The translations under genes were made by a program, and so were the position numbers. A stretch of 41,368 nt of DNA from an uncultured Ruminococcus sp. (GTDB lineage: Bacteria > Bacillota > Clostridia > Oscillospirales > Ruminococcaceae), in NCBI RefSeq assembly GCF_937915125.1, contig NZ_CALDMP010000095.1:1-41368 (forward strand), written 5' to 3'. Positions 27,320 to 34,591 of this stretch are shown piece by piece (position 1 is the first letter of the stretch; each line of letters opens with the position of its first letter). Under the pieces are notes generated by a model. The model had not been told where the DNA came from. It was given only the letters and a program-made list of their open reading frames with translations, and did no database searches.

Positions 27320-27889
27320 TTATTCTAATCCTTCGATACATAAGCTTCCATCAGTTGCAACTTTGCTGTCATAATTTAGCCCTGATATATTTGGAGAATT
27401 TTTCAGTTCAATAATCCTCGAATCGGAATAATACACAGTACCGTTTCGTTCGATTTTAAGATTCACTTTAACTCGGTTTACGCCGCTTTCTTCCACAGTA
27501 TAGCTTGCTTTATACGTTCCAAGTTTACAAACTTGATTTTCCGCAGTATGTCCTGTATCCGTATTGGAATATTTTAAAGTGGTTTCTGCATTCAAGTACT
27601 GTTTTCCTTCATCTTCTTTTAGAGATAATTGTACTTGATATGGATATGTTATCGTATAAGATTCTGAACTTTTGTAGATTTTTGTTGCATACTCCAGATT
27701 TCTCTCCAGCTGTTCCATTACCGCAATTCCTTTTTCCTGTGCTGTAAGAGTAATGACATTGCGACAGAAGATGCGCATGGCGTGCATGAGGATGCCAGAT
27801 GATGTTGCAACCAGAACACCGATCAACACAACAGTAACAACTTCTTCCGCCAGCGTGAAGCCCTTTTGATTTTTGGAAAATTTCCTCAT
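27320..27889 (-). CDS. Prepilin-type minor pilin (PilW/PulJ-like)
   Basis: 189 residues. The leader MRKFSKNQKG is followed by FTLAEEVVTVVLIGVLVA, a canonical prepilin helix with Glu+5. The C-terminal domain (~150 residues) has no recognised family beyond general minor pilin character. AAGGAAGTG precedes ATG 27889. It is third in a run of three small pilin-like genes between pilO and pilB, the usual position of minor pilins that prime pilus assembly. The coding sequence is AT-rich. Confidence 0.8.
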   Translation of the reverse strand: MRKFSKNQKGFTLAEEVVTVVLIGVLVATSSGILMHAMRIFCRNVITLTAQEKGIAVMEQLERNLEYATKIYKSSESYTITYPYQVQLSLKEDEGKQYLNAETTLKYSNTDTGHTAENQVCKLGTYKASYTVEESGVNRVKVNLKIERNGTVYYSDSRIIELKNSPNISGLNYDSKVATDGSLCIEGLE

Positions 27890-27903
27890 TGCGTCTCACT
27901 TCC

Positions 27904-28176
27904 TTACGACTGCGGACGATACTGCACAAAATCCTCAGAATATTGCTTTACTACGGTAAACGTTTCCGTGGAACCTTCAATTGCCACTGTCAAACCTGTC
28001 TCTGTACTTGTCATTTCCACAACAGCATTACTCCGTGCATGCTTCATTCTTGCACCGGAGTTCAAAAAGCTTGCACCGGTTGCGATGCCAGCCATGCCAA
28101 TGGCAAAAGATGTGGAGATCATTGCAAATGCAACCACCACTTCTACCACCGTCATGCCCTTTTTGTTCGTTTTCAC
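27904..28176 (-). CDS. Short prepilin-type minor pilin
   Basis: Only 90 residues. The leader MKTNKKG is followed by MTVVEVVVAFAMISTSFAIG with Glu+5; the +1 residue is Met rather than Phe. Beyond the helix, just ~55 residues remain (SNAVVEMTSTETGLTVAIEG ...), so it resembles the small GspI/PilV-type pseudopilins. GGAGGGATGCG precedes ATG 28176. It would be cleaved by PilD and sit with the neighbouring minor pilins. Confidence 0.75.
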   Translation of the reverse strand: MKTNKKGMTVVEVVVAFAMISTSFAIGMAGIATGASFLNSGARMKHARSNAVVEMTSTETGLTVAIEGSTETFTVVKQYSEDFVQYRPQS

Positions 28177-28191
28177 ATCGCATCCCTCCGT

Positions 28192-28701
28192 TTATAAGTT
28201 GTAATATACCGCAGGCGTCCATGTTTCAGTTTCCGTGGGATTCGTCATTTTTGCACAAACCTCAGCCAATTCCAGAGCGTTGCCGCCAGGTGTATGCCGT
28301 GTCACTTTGGCAGTCAGATAAATCTCCCCGCTTATTCTGGCAGATGCCTCTGTGGAAGTATCTACCACAGAATGACTGATTGTAACAGTGCAAGTCCAGT
28401 TTTCTGCATTCGGGAACATAATCTTTACAGTTTCTGTAGAGTTGGATGTGCTGACATAGGGACTTTGGTATGATGTTCCATCTTCCAACACATCGCCTTC
28501 TCTTTGAATATCAGCCGAGATCAGTTCAATTGCTGATTCTGCATAGAGCTTCGCCTGATAGCGGTTGCTCTCCTCCTGCTCCCGGACATAATAGACCCTG
28601 CTGATGAAAATGATACCAGCAGAGATCAGAGAGATCATCAGCATCACCAGGACAGCCCAAAGCATTGCAGTACCTTTGAAACTGACACGTTTCTTTTTCA
28701 T
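28192..28701 (-). CDS. PilX/GspK-like minor pilin lacking Glu+5
   Basis: 169 residues. MKKKRVSFKG is followed by TAMLWAVLVMLMISLISAGI. The possible cleavage glycine is present, but position +5 is Trp, not Glu. Loss of Glu+5 is typical of GspK/PilX-type tip pseudopilins, which fits the following heptad-like helix (QAKLYAESAIELISADIQRE). The frame extends to GTG 28710, but ATG 28701 behind AGGTG is preferred. Assignment rests on position and helix pattern. Confidence 0.65.
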   Translation of the reverse strand: MKKKRVSFKGTAMLWAVLVMLMISLISAGIIFISRVYYVREQEESNRYQAKLYAESAIELISADIQREGDVLEDGTSYQSPYVSTSNSTETVKIMFPNAENWTCTVTISHSVVDTSTEASARISGEIYLTAKVTRHTPGGNALELAEVCAKMTNPTETETWTPAVYYNL

Positions 28702-28713
28702 GTGCATCACCTG

Positions 28714-29499
28714 TTAAGCGCTTGCCGCAGCACCGGATTCACTTTCCGTTCCGGCGTCTTCTGCGGATTCCTCCTCAGAAACTTCCGCATCCGTCTGGAG
28801 CGGGCTCTCATACATATAAGCAGTAATGGTCATTGTAAAGCTGTAATAATCTGCAAATTTCTTCTCATCCTGGGGATTGGATTCATCGATCACTGCATTG
28901 GGGTCATCTATATTATTGAATGAATAGCTCGTGATTCCCAGGAAAGACACACGGTTGACAAAATTCAGCATCTGCACCATGTCCTCATAGTTTCCCTCCA
29001 TGGAATACGTAAAATCACAGCGATACTCGCCGGTAGCTGTATAAGATGCCGCAGCAGCATCGCCCTCAGCCGCCGCACCAGGATTCTCCGCCGCCGATGC
29101 AACGGTATCCGGATTCGCCGTAATCAGATTGCCTTCCCCGTCTACGAAATATTCCATTGTCTCACCAATGGAGAGACTTGTCACCTTTACGCCGCACTCA
29201 TTCATCACAAAGTTCAAAAACCGATCGATACGTTCACAGTCACTAAGGGGAAACAACCGCACAGTTTCTTCGCTGTTCTTTTTCTTCCACTCCTCAAGAG
29301 ACTGCACATTCTGATCGTAGCTCTGACTCTGCTGCACCAACGCTTCGTATTGCTGTGTCAGCGTCTCGATCTGTTCCTTGGTTTCCGATGCTGTAGTAAG
29401 CATCGGACGAATCAGAAACTGGACAAAGCAGATGACCACCAATACAACACCCAGCACCGATAGCATAATCGCTTGTTTTCTGGTAATTTCCGTTGTCAT
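28714..29499 (-). CDS. pilO: PilO-like pilus alignment protein
   Basis: 261 residues. One N-terminal membrane span (AIMLSVLGVVLVVICFVQFL) is followed by a coiled coil (KEQIETLTQQYEALVQQSQS) and a ferredoxin-like C-terminal domain (FTYSMEGNYEDMVQMLNFVN), the PilO plan. An alanine-rich acidic tail ends the protein. With PilM and PilN it links the cytoplasmic motor to the pilus in the membrane. ATG 29499 overlaps the pilN stop (ATGA). GGAGGTGG is the ribosome binding site. Confidence 0.82.
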   Translation of the reverse strand: MTTEITRKQAIMLSVLGVVLVVICFVQFLIRPMLTTASETKEQIETLTQQYEALVQQSQSYDQNVQSLEEWKKKNSEETVRLFPLSDCERIDRFLNFVMNECGVKVTSLSIGETMEYFVDGEGNLITANPDTVASAAENPGAAAEGDAAAASYTATGEYRCDFTYSMEGNYEDMVQMLNFVNRVSFLGITSYSFNNIDDPNAVIDESNPQDEKKFADYYSFTMTITAYMYESPLQTDAEVSEEESAEDAGTESESGAAASA

Positions 29500-30134
29500 T
29501 GTGCCACCTCCGTCGCCGGTTCCGTTGTTTCTTCATAAACATGTTCCACAAACACCGCGCTTATGGTATAGGTATACTCTGTATCTGAAAGCACATAGCC
29601 GGAATAGGAAATATCCGAAAAAATACCCAGCCGTGTGAGATTTGTCACAAAAAAAGAAACATACGTGCTGTTCGTTGAATTTGCCGTTATAGAAAGCACT
29701 ACACCGTCATAAGAAAGTCCGGTAATCGTTGCCACCGTGATATCCTCCTGCGCTGTACTGTAAGTCTCACAGCTCAAAAGCTTTTCCGTCAGATCGTCAG
29801 AAAAATCATCGCAATAGGAACGGGAATGGTCGATCTCTTTGCGCACCTCTGCATAAGCATTCCCTGCTGTCCGCAGGGTACCGATATCAGCAGCCACAGC
29901 ATTGGCGTTTGCAATTTTTTCCATCAATTCCGTGTCATTTGCCTTTTCCTGCAATGCGGCAACAATTTTGTCCTGTGTATGAACATAGATTTTTACACCG
30001 GCATAACTGCCGCCCAGAAGCAGCACTGCCACAATACCAATCACCGTGATCAATGCGCCTTTCTTTACAGTTTTTGCTTTTGGCGCAACCACGAGCGTAT
30101 ATAAGTTAATATCCTTTTTTGGCGTTTTCGCCAT
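29496..30134 (-). CDS. pilN: PilN-like pilus assembly protein
   Basis: 212 residues. The N-terminal cytoplasmic segment KDINLYTLV resembles the conserved INLxP-type motif through which PilN docks on PilM. One membrane span (GALITVIGIVAVLLLGGSYA) and a coiled coil follow, then a small C-terminal domain. It overlaps pilO by four bases and follows pilM after 18 bases, so M-N-O are made together. No typical proline is present in the docking motif (INLYTL). Confidence 0.82.
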   Translation of the reverse strand: MAKTPKKDINLYTLVVAPKAKTVKKGALITVIGIVAVLLLGGSYAGVKIYVHTQDKIVAALQEKANDTELMEKIANANAVAADIGTLRTAGNAYAEVRKEIDHSRSYCDDFSDDLTEKLLSCETYSTAQEDITVATITGLSYDGVVLSITANSTNSTYVSFFVTNLTRLGIFSDISYSGYVLSDTEYTYTISAVFVEHVYEETTEPATEVAQ

Positions 30135-30152
30135 AGTCCTTCCCTCCCGTCC

Positions 30153-31058
30153 TTACTCTGAATAGCGGATCAGGCTACCCAGCAGAATCATAAAGTCAGC
30201 CGGGTTCATATGCTGCGGCAGAACAAGCTCTGTGGGGAGAAAATCCGGAAACGCACGAACCTGAACAGCGAAATTCTCCGAATACCGCGGAAACAGCTCT
30301 TCTGTTCCCGCCGGAAAACCGCAAAGGTAAATCTCGGTAATATCCGAGCCGGTCTGTTCCGACTTATTGAACTGAATGATGCTGTTGATATTTTGCCCCA
30401 CTTCACGCTCAAAGCCGGGATCGGACGGGTCTGCCAGAATACGGCTGCGGCGCGTCATGATAAAGTCGTTGTTGGAGAACAAGCACTGCATGAGCATATT
30501 GCCATCCATAATAAATACGGTAAATGTCTTATCCTGAAGCGATTTCAGCCGCTTCATCATTTTAATGAGACAGTTCTGCACCAGATCAATGACCGAAAGC
30601 TCGATCTTTGCCTCTCTGAACAGTTCAATGTAACTGGTGATGAATTCTTTCGTGGAGAGCACCGCAAAGATACTACAGGAGCCGTCAGGATTCCGCGGAT
30701 TGATGACGGAATAATCTACCAGTAAGTTCTGGATATTTTCCATTTCCCGGAACTCTGTTTTAATAAGACCCGGCACATTTTTAGGCGGTGTCTGGGGAAT
30801 TTTCATGGGCTTTGTGACAATTGAGCTTCCATTTACCACCAGAGACACGGATTTGGAAGGCAAACTGTATTTTTTCCACATTTCCGACAGGGTGTTCTGG
30901 AGCGAATAGCTGTTCATGATAATGCCGTTGAGGATGCAGCCCTCCTCCAGTTCCTCCTGGTAGAAATTCTGCACCTGTATTTTATTTTTCGCATAGACGC
31001 CAGTAATCACCTGTATTTGATGATTGGAAATATATACATGAATGGAAACATCTTTCAT
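30153..31058 (-). CDS. pilM: PilM-like actin-fold pilus protein
   Basis: 301 residues, cytoplasmic, no membrane span. N-terminal VSIHVYISNHQIQVITG and mid-protein SVSLVVNGSSIVTKPMKIP correspond to the two subdomain starts of PilM/FtsA-like ATPases. VIDLVQNCLIKMM and ITEIYLCGFPAGTEEL fit later actin-fold motifs. PilM binds PilN's N terminus and connects to PilB/PilC. AAGGAGATG precedes ATG 31058. It starts six bases after pilC ends. Confidence 0.82.
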   Translation of the reverse strand: MKDVSIHVYISNHQIQVITGVYAKNKIQVQNFYQEELEEGCILNGIIMNSYSLQNTLSEMWKKYSLPSKSVSLVVNGSSIVTKPMKIPQTPPKNVPGLIKTEFREMENIQNLLVDYSVINPRNPDGSCSIFAVLSTKEFITSYIELFREAKIELSVIDLVQNCLIKMMKRLKSLQDKTFTVFIMDGNMLMQCLFSNNDFIMTRRSRILADPSDPGFEREVGQNINSIIQFNKSEQTGSDITEIYLCGFPAGTEELFPRYSENFAVQVRAFPDFLPTELVLPQHMNPADFMILLGSLIRYSE

Positions 31059-31064
31059 GTGTTC

Positions 31065-32309
31065 TCATCTCCTTATCCAGTCCAGAATATGGGGCAGAAT
31101 CGCCCGGATTGCCACGGTGTTTTCATCGATGTTGCCATACATAGAGTACATGGGCACAAGCACCGAGACCATAACGCCTGCAACGACAACGCCGAGAATA
31201 CAGATCATCACCGGTTCGATGACAGACATCATGGATTTGATTGCCGCACTGGACTCATATTCATAGTCATCCGCTGTGGAAAGCAGCATGGAATCCAGCT
31301 TACCGGTCTCCTCCCCGACCTTAATTGTATCTCCCAGCTTGCTGTCGAAGCCGTCCATTGCCTTCACGGAATCCGAAAGGGGGTTACCGATGCGTATGCT
31401 TTTGATGCAGTCATCAAACTGGGAACGGAGATAGCTGTTGTTCACCGTATCCCGTGAGATCTGGAGTGCATTCAAAATGGAAAGACCACTGGTATAAAGT
31501 GACGCCAGCGTCCGGGAAAAACTTGCCGTATAGACAATGCGCACCAGACCGCCGATTTTCGGAAGGTGAACGATCATCCTATCGATTACGAGCCGAGATG
31601 CGGGATTGCGCATGATCATGATAAACAAAAAGACAAGGACAGCCACAGCGATAATGACAACATACCAGTAGTGGATCAGGAAATTACTCATGCCCATCAT
31701 GATCCTTGTCATGAGGGGCAGTTCTGTGTCTGTGAACATATCGCCGAACATGGGGAGAATGACCGTGAACATAAGGATAATCACTGCAACCAAAAGAACC
31801 ATCAGCACGATAGGATACGCAAGAGCACCCTTTACCTGAGACTTGATGCGCTGCTGTTTCTGGAAATGTTCCCCCATATTCATAAAGGTTTCGCCGATCT
31901 TACCGCTTGCCTCACCGGCACGAACCATACTGATGAGCAGTTCCGGAAAGACTTTTCCCTGGTCTGCCATAGCTTCGGAGAGTGCTTTTCCGTGCTTCAA
32001 ATCTGTTGTCATTTCCGCAAAGCATTTTTTTGCAAATTTCGAAATACTGTCACGATTGGAAATGATGTTAAAGGATTGAATGACAGAGACGCCGGCTTCT
32101 AGCAGACTTCCCAGCTGACGGCAGAAGTCTGTCAGTTCCTTGGCTTTCAGCTTCGAGCCAAAAGATGTTTTGGAAGTCTGGGTATAATCCAGCAGAAAGA
32201 GATCTTTTTTCTTAAGTTCGTTCAGCAGTGCTTCTGGATCACTTGCGGTCATAACACCTCTAACAGTTTTTCCGCTGAGTGCTGTGGCACGGTATTTATA
32301 GTTTGGCAA
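31065..32309 (-). CDS. pilC: Type IV pilus inner membrane platform protein PilC
   Basis: 414 residues with two GspF domains. The N terminus YKYRATALSGKTVRGVMTAS and the motif FCRQLGSLLEAGVSVIQSF begin domain 1; FSRTLASLYTSGLSILNALQ begins domain 2. Three membrane spans are seen. It couples PilB/PilT ATPase turnover to pilin insertion and extraction. The only sensible start is TTG 32309, preceded by GGGAGTGAG; with pilB it is the second TTG start in the cluster. Upstream lies the repeat array, not a promoter, so expression probably comes from the pilA promoter. Confidence 0.94.
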   Translation of the reverse strand: MPNYKYRATALSGKTVRGVMTASDPEALLNELKKKDLFLLDYTQTSKTSFGSKLKAKELTDFCRQLGSLLEAGVSVIQSFNIISNRDSISKFAKKCFAEMTTDLKHGKALSEAMADQGKVFPELLISMVRAGEASGKIGETFMNMGEHFQKQQRIKSQVKGALAYPIVLMVLLVAVIILMFTVILPMFGDMFTDTELPLMTRIMMGMSNFLIHYWYVVIIAVAVLVFLFIMIMRNPASRLVIDRMIVHLPKIGGLVRIVYTASFSRTLASLYTSGLSILNALQISRDTVNNSYLRSQFDDCIKSIRIGNPLSDSVKAMDGFDSKLGDTIKVGEETGKLDSMLLSTADDYEYESSAAIKSMMSVIEPVMICILGVVVAGVMVSVLVPMYSMYGNIDENTVAIRAILPHILDWIRR

Positions 32310-32345
32310 TGGTTTCTCACTCCCATGTTCAAGTTTTTGGATACC

Positions 32346-32590
32346 CCTCCACCGCCTGGCGGCGGTCCCCCTCCCCTTTCAGGGGAGGCTTTTGTGGAAG
32401 AGGATTTCGACTCCTCCACCGCCTGGCGGCGGTCCCCCTCCCCTTTCAGGGGAGGCTTTTGTGGAAGAGGATTTCGACTCCTCCACCGCCTGGCGGCGGT
32501 CCCCCTCTCCTTTCAGGGGAGGCTTTTGTGGAAGAAGATATCGACCCCTCCACCGCCTGGCGGCGGTCCCCCTCCCCCTTTAGGGGAGCT
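32346..32590. repeat. Tandem array of four 67-bp REP-like units
   Basis: Units start at 32346, 32413, 32480 and 32547, period exactly 67. Each is a 44-bp two-hairpin core plus a 23-bp spacer (TTTTGTGGAAGAGGATTTCG and three more bases). Hairpin 1 is ACCGCC-TGGC-GGCGGT; hairpin 2 is CCTCCCC-TTTCA-GGGGAGG. The period is not a multiple of three and the open frames across it are artefacts. It lies between the DUF559 gene and pilC. Confidence 0.9.
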
Positions 32591-32601
32591 TTTTTAGACG
32601 A

Positions 32602-32985
32602 TTACCTGTTTAATCTCGACATTATTTTTTCCTCAATTGCACGGCAAACACCTTCAAAATTTCGGTCGACCTCTACATTAGGAAAACGAAGCACTTCTAA
32701 CTGATACTGTTCCAAAATTTCAGTGCGAATTTCATCATACTCTTCGCCGTCTTCAGTATAGTGCTGTGAGCCGTCCAGTTCAATGATCAGATGCGCCGCA
32801 TGACAATAAAAATCTACAATATAACGTCCAATTACTCTTTGCTTATACCATTTTATTGGACAGGTTCGCAGGAAGTCATACCATAGATGTTTTTCCTGCT
32901 TTGTCATATTTTTTCGAAGTATGCGTGCATTTTCTTTTAGTTTTGCATTGTATCCGGTGTAATGATAATTTTTTTCAGATTCCAT
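32602..32985 (-). CDS. DUF559 (Vsr/PD-(D/E)XK-like) nuclease-family protein
   Basis: 127 residues, soluble. The sequence follows the DUF559 plan: ENARILRKNMTKQEKHLWYD, then KWYKQRVIGRYIVDFYC, IIELDGSQHY and LEVLRFPNVEV. Presumed catalytic residues D58, E69 and D71 (VDF...ELD) are intact, so it may be an active endonuclease; the family's role is undefined. GGAGAAAG precedes ATG 32985. It sits inside the pilus cluster on the same strand, flanked on both sides by copies of the two-hairpin repeat. Arrangement and sequence suggest an inserted cassette rather than a pilus gene. Confidence 0.85.
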   Translation of the reverse strand: MESEKNYHYTGYNAKLKENARILRKNMTKQEKHLWYDFLRTCPIKWYKQRVIGRYIVDFYCHAAHLIIELDGSQHYTEDGEEYDEIRTEILEQYQLEVLRFPNVEVDRNFEGVCRAIEEKIMSRLNR

Positions 32986-33010
32986 TGTTTTTACTTTCTC
33001 CGGGTTTACC

Positions 33011-33054
33011 CCTCCACCGCCTGGCGGCGGTCCCCCTCCCCTTTCAGGGGAGGC
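33011..33054 (+). repeat. Single REP-like repeat copy, direct orientation
   Basis: A 44-bp core identical in hairpin 1 and hairpin 2 to the tandem units at 32346. Together with that array it brackets the DUF559 gene in direct orientation. Confidence 0.9.
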
Positions 33055-33080
33055 TTATTCAGCAAATTCGTGCCCCCAGA

Positions 33081-33127
33081 GCCTCCCCTGAAAGGGGAGG
33101 GGGACCATTGCGAAGCAATGGTGGAGG
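33081..33127 (-). repeat. REP-like repeat copy, inverted, with variant stem
   Basis: Reverse complement of the family. Hairpin 2 is unchanged, but hairpin 1 is ACCATTGC-TTC-GCAATGGT instead of ACCGCC-TGGC-GGCGGT: different sequence, pairing kept. Confidence 0.9.
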
Positions 33128-33144
33128 GGTTCCAGATACGCAAC

Positions 33145-33178
33145 AAAGCACTCAGCACCCAATTGTGCTGAATGCTTT
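33145..33178 (-). promoter_or_regulatory. Hairpin at the 3' end of pilA
   Basis: AAAGCA-x2-CAGCAC pairs with GTGCTG-x2-TGCTTT. On the minus strand no U-run follows, so it is more likely a partial terminator or mRNA-stabilising stem that keeps pilA transcript above the downstream genes. Confidence 0.5.
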
Positions 33179-33203
33179 GTAAAATTTTCTTAACTGGTTA
33201 AGC

Positions 33204-33716
33204 TTAGCTTACAGAATATGTAGAGCCATTATAGGTAACAGTAGTGCCATCACTTACATAAGTTAATCCAGTAACTTTACCGCCTGCAATTGTTAAAGAA
33301 GTAACATCACCCGGAACTTCTGCAAGCAGTTCAATGGTATCAGCAATACCTTTCGCATCATTTGAAGTCGCTGTATGTCCTGTGCTACTAATTGAAGCAG
33401 CTGTATAGGCTTCAGGATTAGAATCTGTATAAATTGTAAGAGTTACAGCACTTCCAGTTGCTTTGCTGACATATTGACCATTTGGATCAGCAAAAGCAGA
33501 AGAAGCAATGGTCTGAGCAGCAGAAACAGCAGAAGATGCCTCATTCTTTATATTAGACTCTTTCGTCTGCTTGATATAACCAATCAAAGTCGGAACCAAA
33601 GCCGCAGCCAGAATCGCCATAATAACCAGTACAACGATCAGCTCAACGAGTGAGAAGCCCTTGCGGTTCTTCTTCTTTTTCTTCATGCTTGTCAAAACGT
33701 TCATCGGGGTTTTCAT
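33204..33716 (-). CDS. pilA: Major type IV prepilin PilA
   Basis: 170 residues. The leader, rich in lysine, ends at G20, followed by FSLVELIVVLVIMAILAAAL with Phe+1 and Glu+5. The mature protein is ~150 residues, Ala/Ser/Thr-rich with no cysteine pair. Size, the perfect consensus promoter, the structured leader and first position in the cluster mark it as the main pilus subunit. Its helix is nearly identical to that of the giant prepilin (FSLVELIVVLTIMAIIAAL), so the two should co-polymerise. ATG 33716 has AGGTGGAG six bases upstream; the longer frame to 33728 and the internal ATG 33686 lack this. Confidence 0.92.
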   Translation of the reverse strand: MKTPMNVLTSMKKKKKNRKGFSLVELIVVLVIMAILAAALVPTLIGYIKQTKESNIKNEASSAVSAAQTIASSAFADPNGQYVSKATGSAVTLTIYTDSNPEAYTAASISSTGHTATSNDAKGIADTIELLAEVPGDVTSLTIAGGKVTGLTYVSDGTTVTYNGSTYSVS

Positions 33717-33773
33717 ATAAAACTCCACCTTTCATAATAAATATAGTTTTAGTAAAATAGAATAAGTAAGATT

Positions 33774-33862
33774 CCAGAAGCACCCGCTTCTGCTGAAAAG
33801 CCGGCATCGCATCGGCGGGCTTCTGGAGAAGTACGGAAGAACTTATCAACGCTCTCTTCCGT
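33774..33862 (-). promoter_or_regulatory. Structured 5' leader of pilA
   Basis: Two stem-loops lie in the ~150-base leader. The first, nearest the transcription start, is ACGGAAGA / TCTTCCGT (33833-33862). The second is CCAGAAGC...GCTTCTGG (33774-33826) with extra CCGC/GCGG pairs. They do not match the c-di-GMP-I or -II riboswitch layouts as I know them. mRNA stabilisation is the simplest reading. Confidence 0.55.
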
Positions 33863-33874
33863 GATTGCATATTT

Positions 33875-33903
33875 ATTATAACATGCCAAAATTGTTTTGT
33901 CAA
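33875..33903 (-). promoter_or_regulatory. pilA promoter, perfect consensus
   Basis: Minus strand TTGACA, 17 bases, TATAAT. It probably drives pilA and, by read-through, the rest of the minus-strand pilus genes; no other convincing promoter was found down to the giant prepilin gene. From here to the toxin promoter at 34198 is AT-rich sequence with no supported gene. Confidence 0.9.
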
Positions 33904-34197
33904 TGGCTTTTGTACAGAATTTATGATTTACACAACATTGTTGCACTGATTTTGTGCATTTTTACTCTTGACAGGAAAACCTCTCTAAATTGCGTGATTT
34001 TTTCATTCCTGTTTTTTCTTTTTTTCGTCGATCTCAGCGAAAATGTGCTGGCTTTCAGAAGAATATGTCTTTTTTTCTTCCCTTTCCAAAAATAATTTCG
34101 TGTATCACAGAAGCATTTTAAAACGGCGGTGGATTTTTCTGGAAATTTATCGAGTGTACGAAAGCAATATCTTCCCCGACAAGTGCTTTTCCACTGC

Positions 34198-34226
34198 TTG
34201 ACAAATATCGACAAAGCTGGTACAAT
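34198..34226 (+). promoter_or_regulatory. Promoter of small toxin-like peptide
   Basis: TTGACA, 17 bases, TACAAT. Start of RNA expected near 34233, which begins with the CAGAACACACCGAA block that recurs inverted at 34461-34474. Confidence 0.85.
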
Positions 34227-34299
34227 ATATCAGAACACACCGAATGCGGATAACGTATCAGGCGGTCGAATCCACGCTCCCGGAAGGGAGTGAATGCGC

Positions 34300-34392
34300 A
34301 TGAATCTGGATGTTCTCTCCAAACTCATCAGCATTGTTTGTGATGTCTTTGTGGCATATCTTGCTTACTTAACGCACAATAAACGGAAATAA
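34300..34392 (+). CDS. Small hydrophobic type I toxin-like peptide
   Basis: 30 residues, beginning MNLDVLSKLISIVCDVF and ending in the basic tail THNKRK, with one membrane-spanning stretch (residues ~9-24). This is the build of Fst/TxpA/holin-like type I toxins. GGGAGTG lies seven bases before ATG 34300; ATG 34294 is in frame but too close. Consensus promoter upstream; the stop codon is already inside the stem of the terminator 34387-34430. A convergent RNA with a perfect promoter overlaps its 3' end. The toxin role is inferred from architecture only. Confidence 0.7.
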   Translation: MNLDVLSKLISIVCDVFVAYLAYLTHNKRK

Positions 34393-34478
34393 CCGCCCCC
34401 AGAGCTCCAATCTTAGGACGGTTATTTCTTAACTATCTTTTATTTGGGAGCAGACCGCCTTTCGGTGTGTTCTGCTTT
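34380..34478 (-). ncRNA. Antisense RNA (candidate antitoxin of type I TA locus)
   Basis: Driven by the perfect promoter at 34484-34512, it would run from about 34478 to the bidirectional terminator, ~100 nt, with no open frame. It is fully complementary to the 3' part of the toxin mRNA. Its first bases (GCAGAACACACCGAA, then AGGCGGTCT) repeat the start of the toxin mRNA, with DNA blocks in inverted orientation. Ends are estimated. Confidence 0.65.
34387..34430. terminator. Bidirectional terminator shared by toxin mRNA and antisense RNA
   Basis: AAATAACCG pairs with CGGTTATTT, with a ~23-base interior; T-rich sequence follows on both strands. A second hairpin with TGCTTTTC follows at 34451-34480 on the plus strand and may give a longer toxin transcript. 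Confidence 0.75.
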
Positions 34479-34483
34479 TCTAT

Positions 34484-34512
34484 ATTATACCCGATTTCGG
34501 CGGCGTTGTCAA
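34484..34512 (-). promoter_or_regulatory. Perfect promoter of the antisense RNA
   Basis: Minus strand TTGACA, 17 bases, TATAAT; all twelve positions match consensus. The toxin promoter is one base weaker. Confidence 0.9.
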
Positions 34513-34591
34513 GACTTCTTCCCATTGTTTTTCATGCCAATGTGGTGCAAAAAAATTTCTAAAAATATCCTGTGCTACGCTATTATGAGAA

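Noticed and set aside
32279..32704. Open frames across the tandem repeat
   Set aside because: The 67-bp period is not a multiple of three; the proteins are translations of hairpin repeats.
32346..33127. CRISPR array
   Set aside because: The spacers between repeats are identical to each other, the units contain hairpins, and no cas genes are present.
33717..33870. c-di-GMP riboswitch upstream of pilA
   Set aside because: Tempting because of the pilus context, but neither the GEMM-I nor the type II conserved core is seen in the leader.
33865..34214. Two small open frames in the AT-rich gap upstream of pilA
   Set aside because: Low-complexity Phe/Leu or Lys/Arg-rich translations, no ribosome binding site, overlapping on opposite strands.
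34231..34474. Fst/par-type direct repeats giving toxin mRNA-antitoxin pairing
   Set aside because: The shared blocks are inverted in the DNA, so the two RNAs have identical rather than complementary 5' ends; pairing must use the 3' overlap instead.
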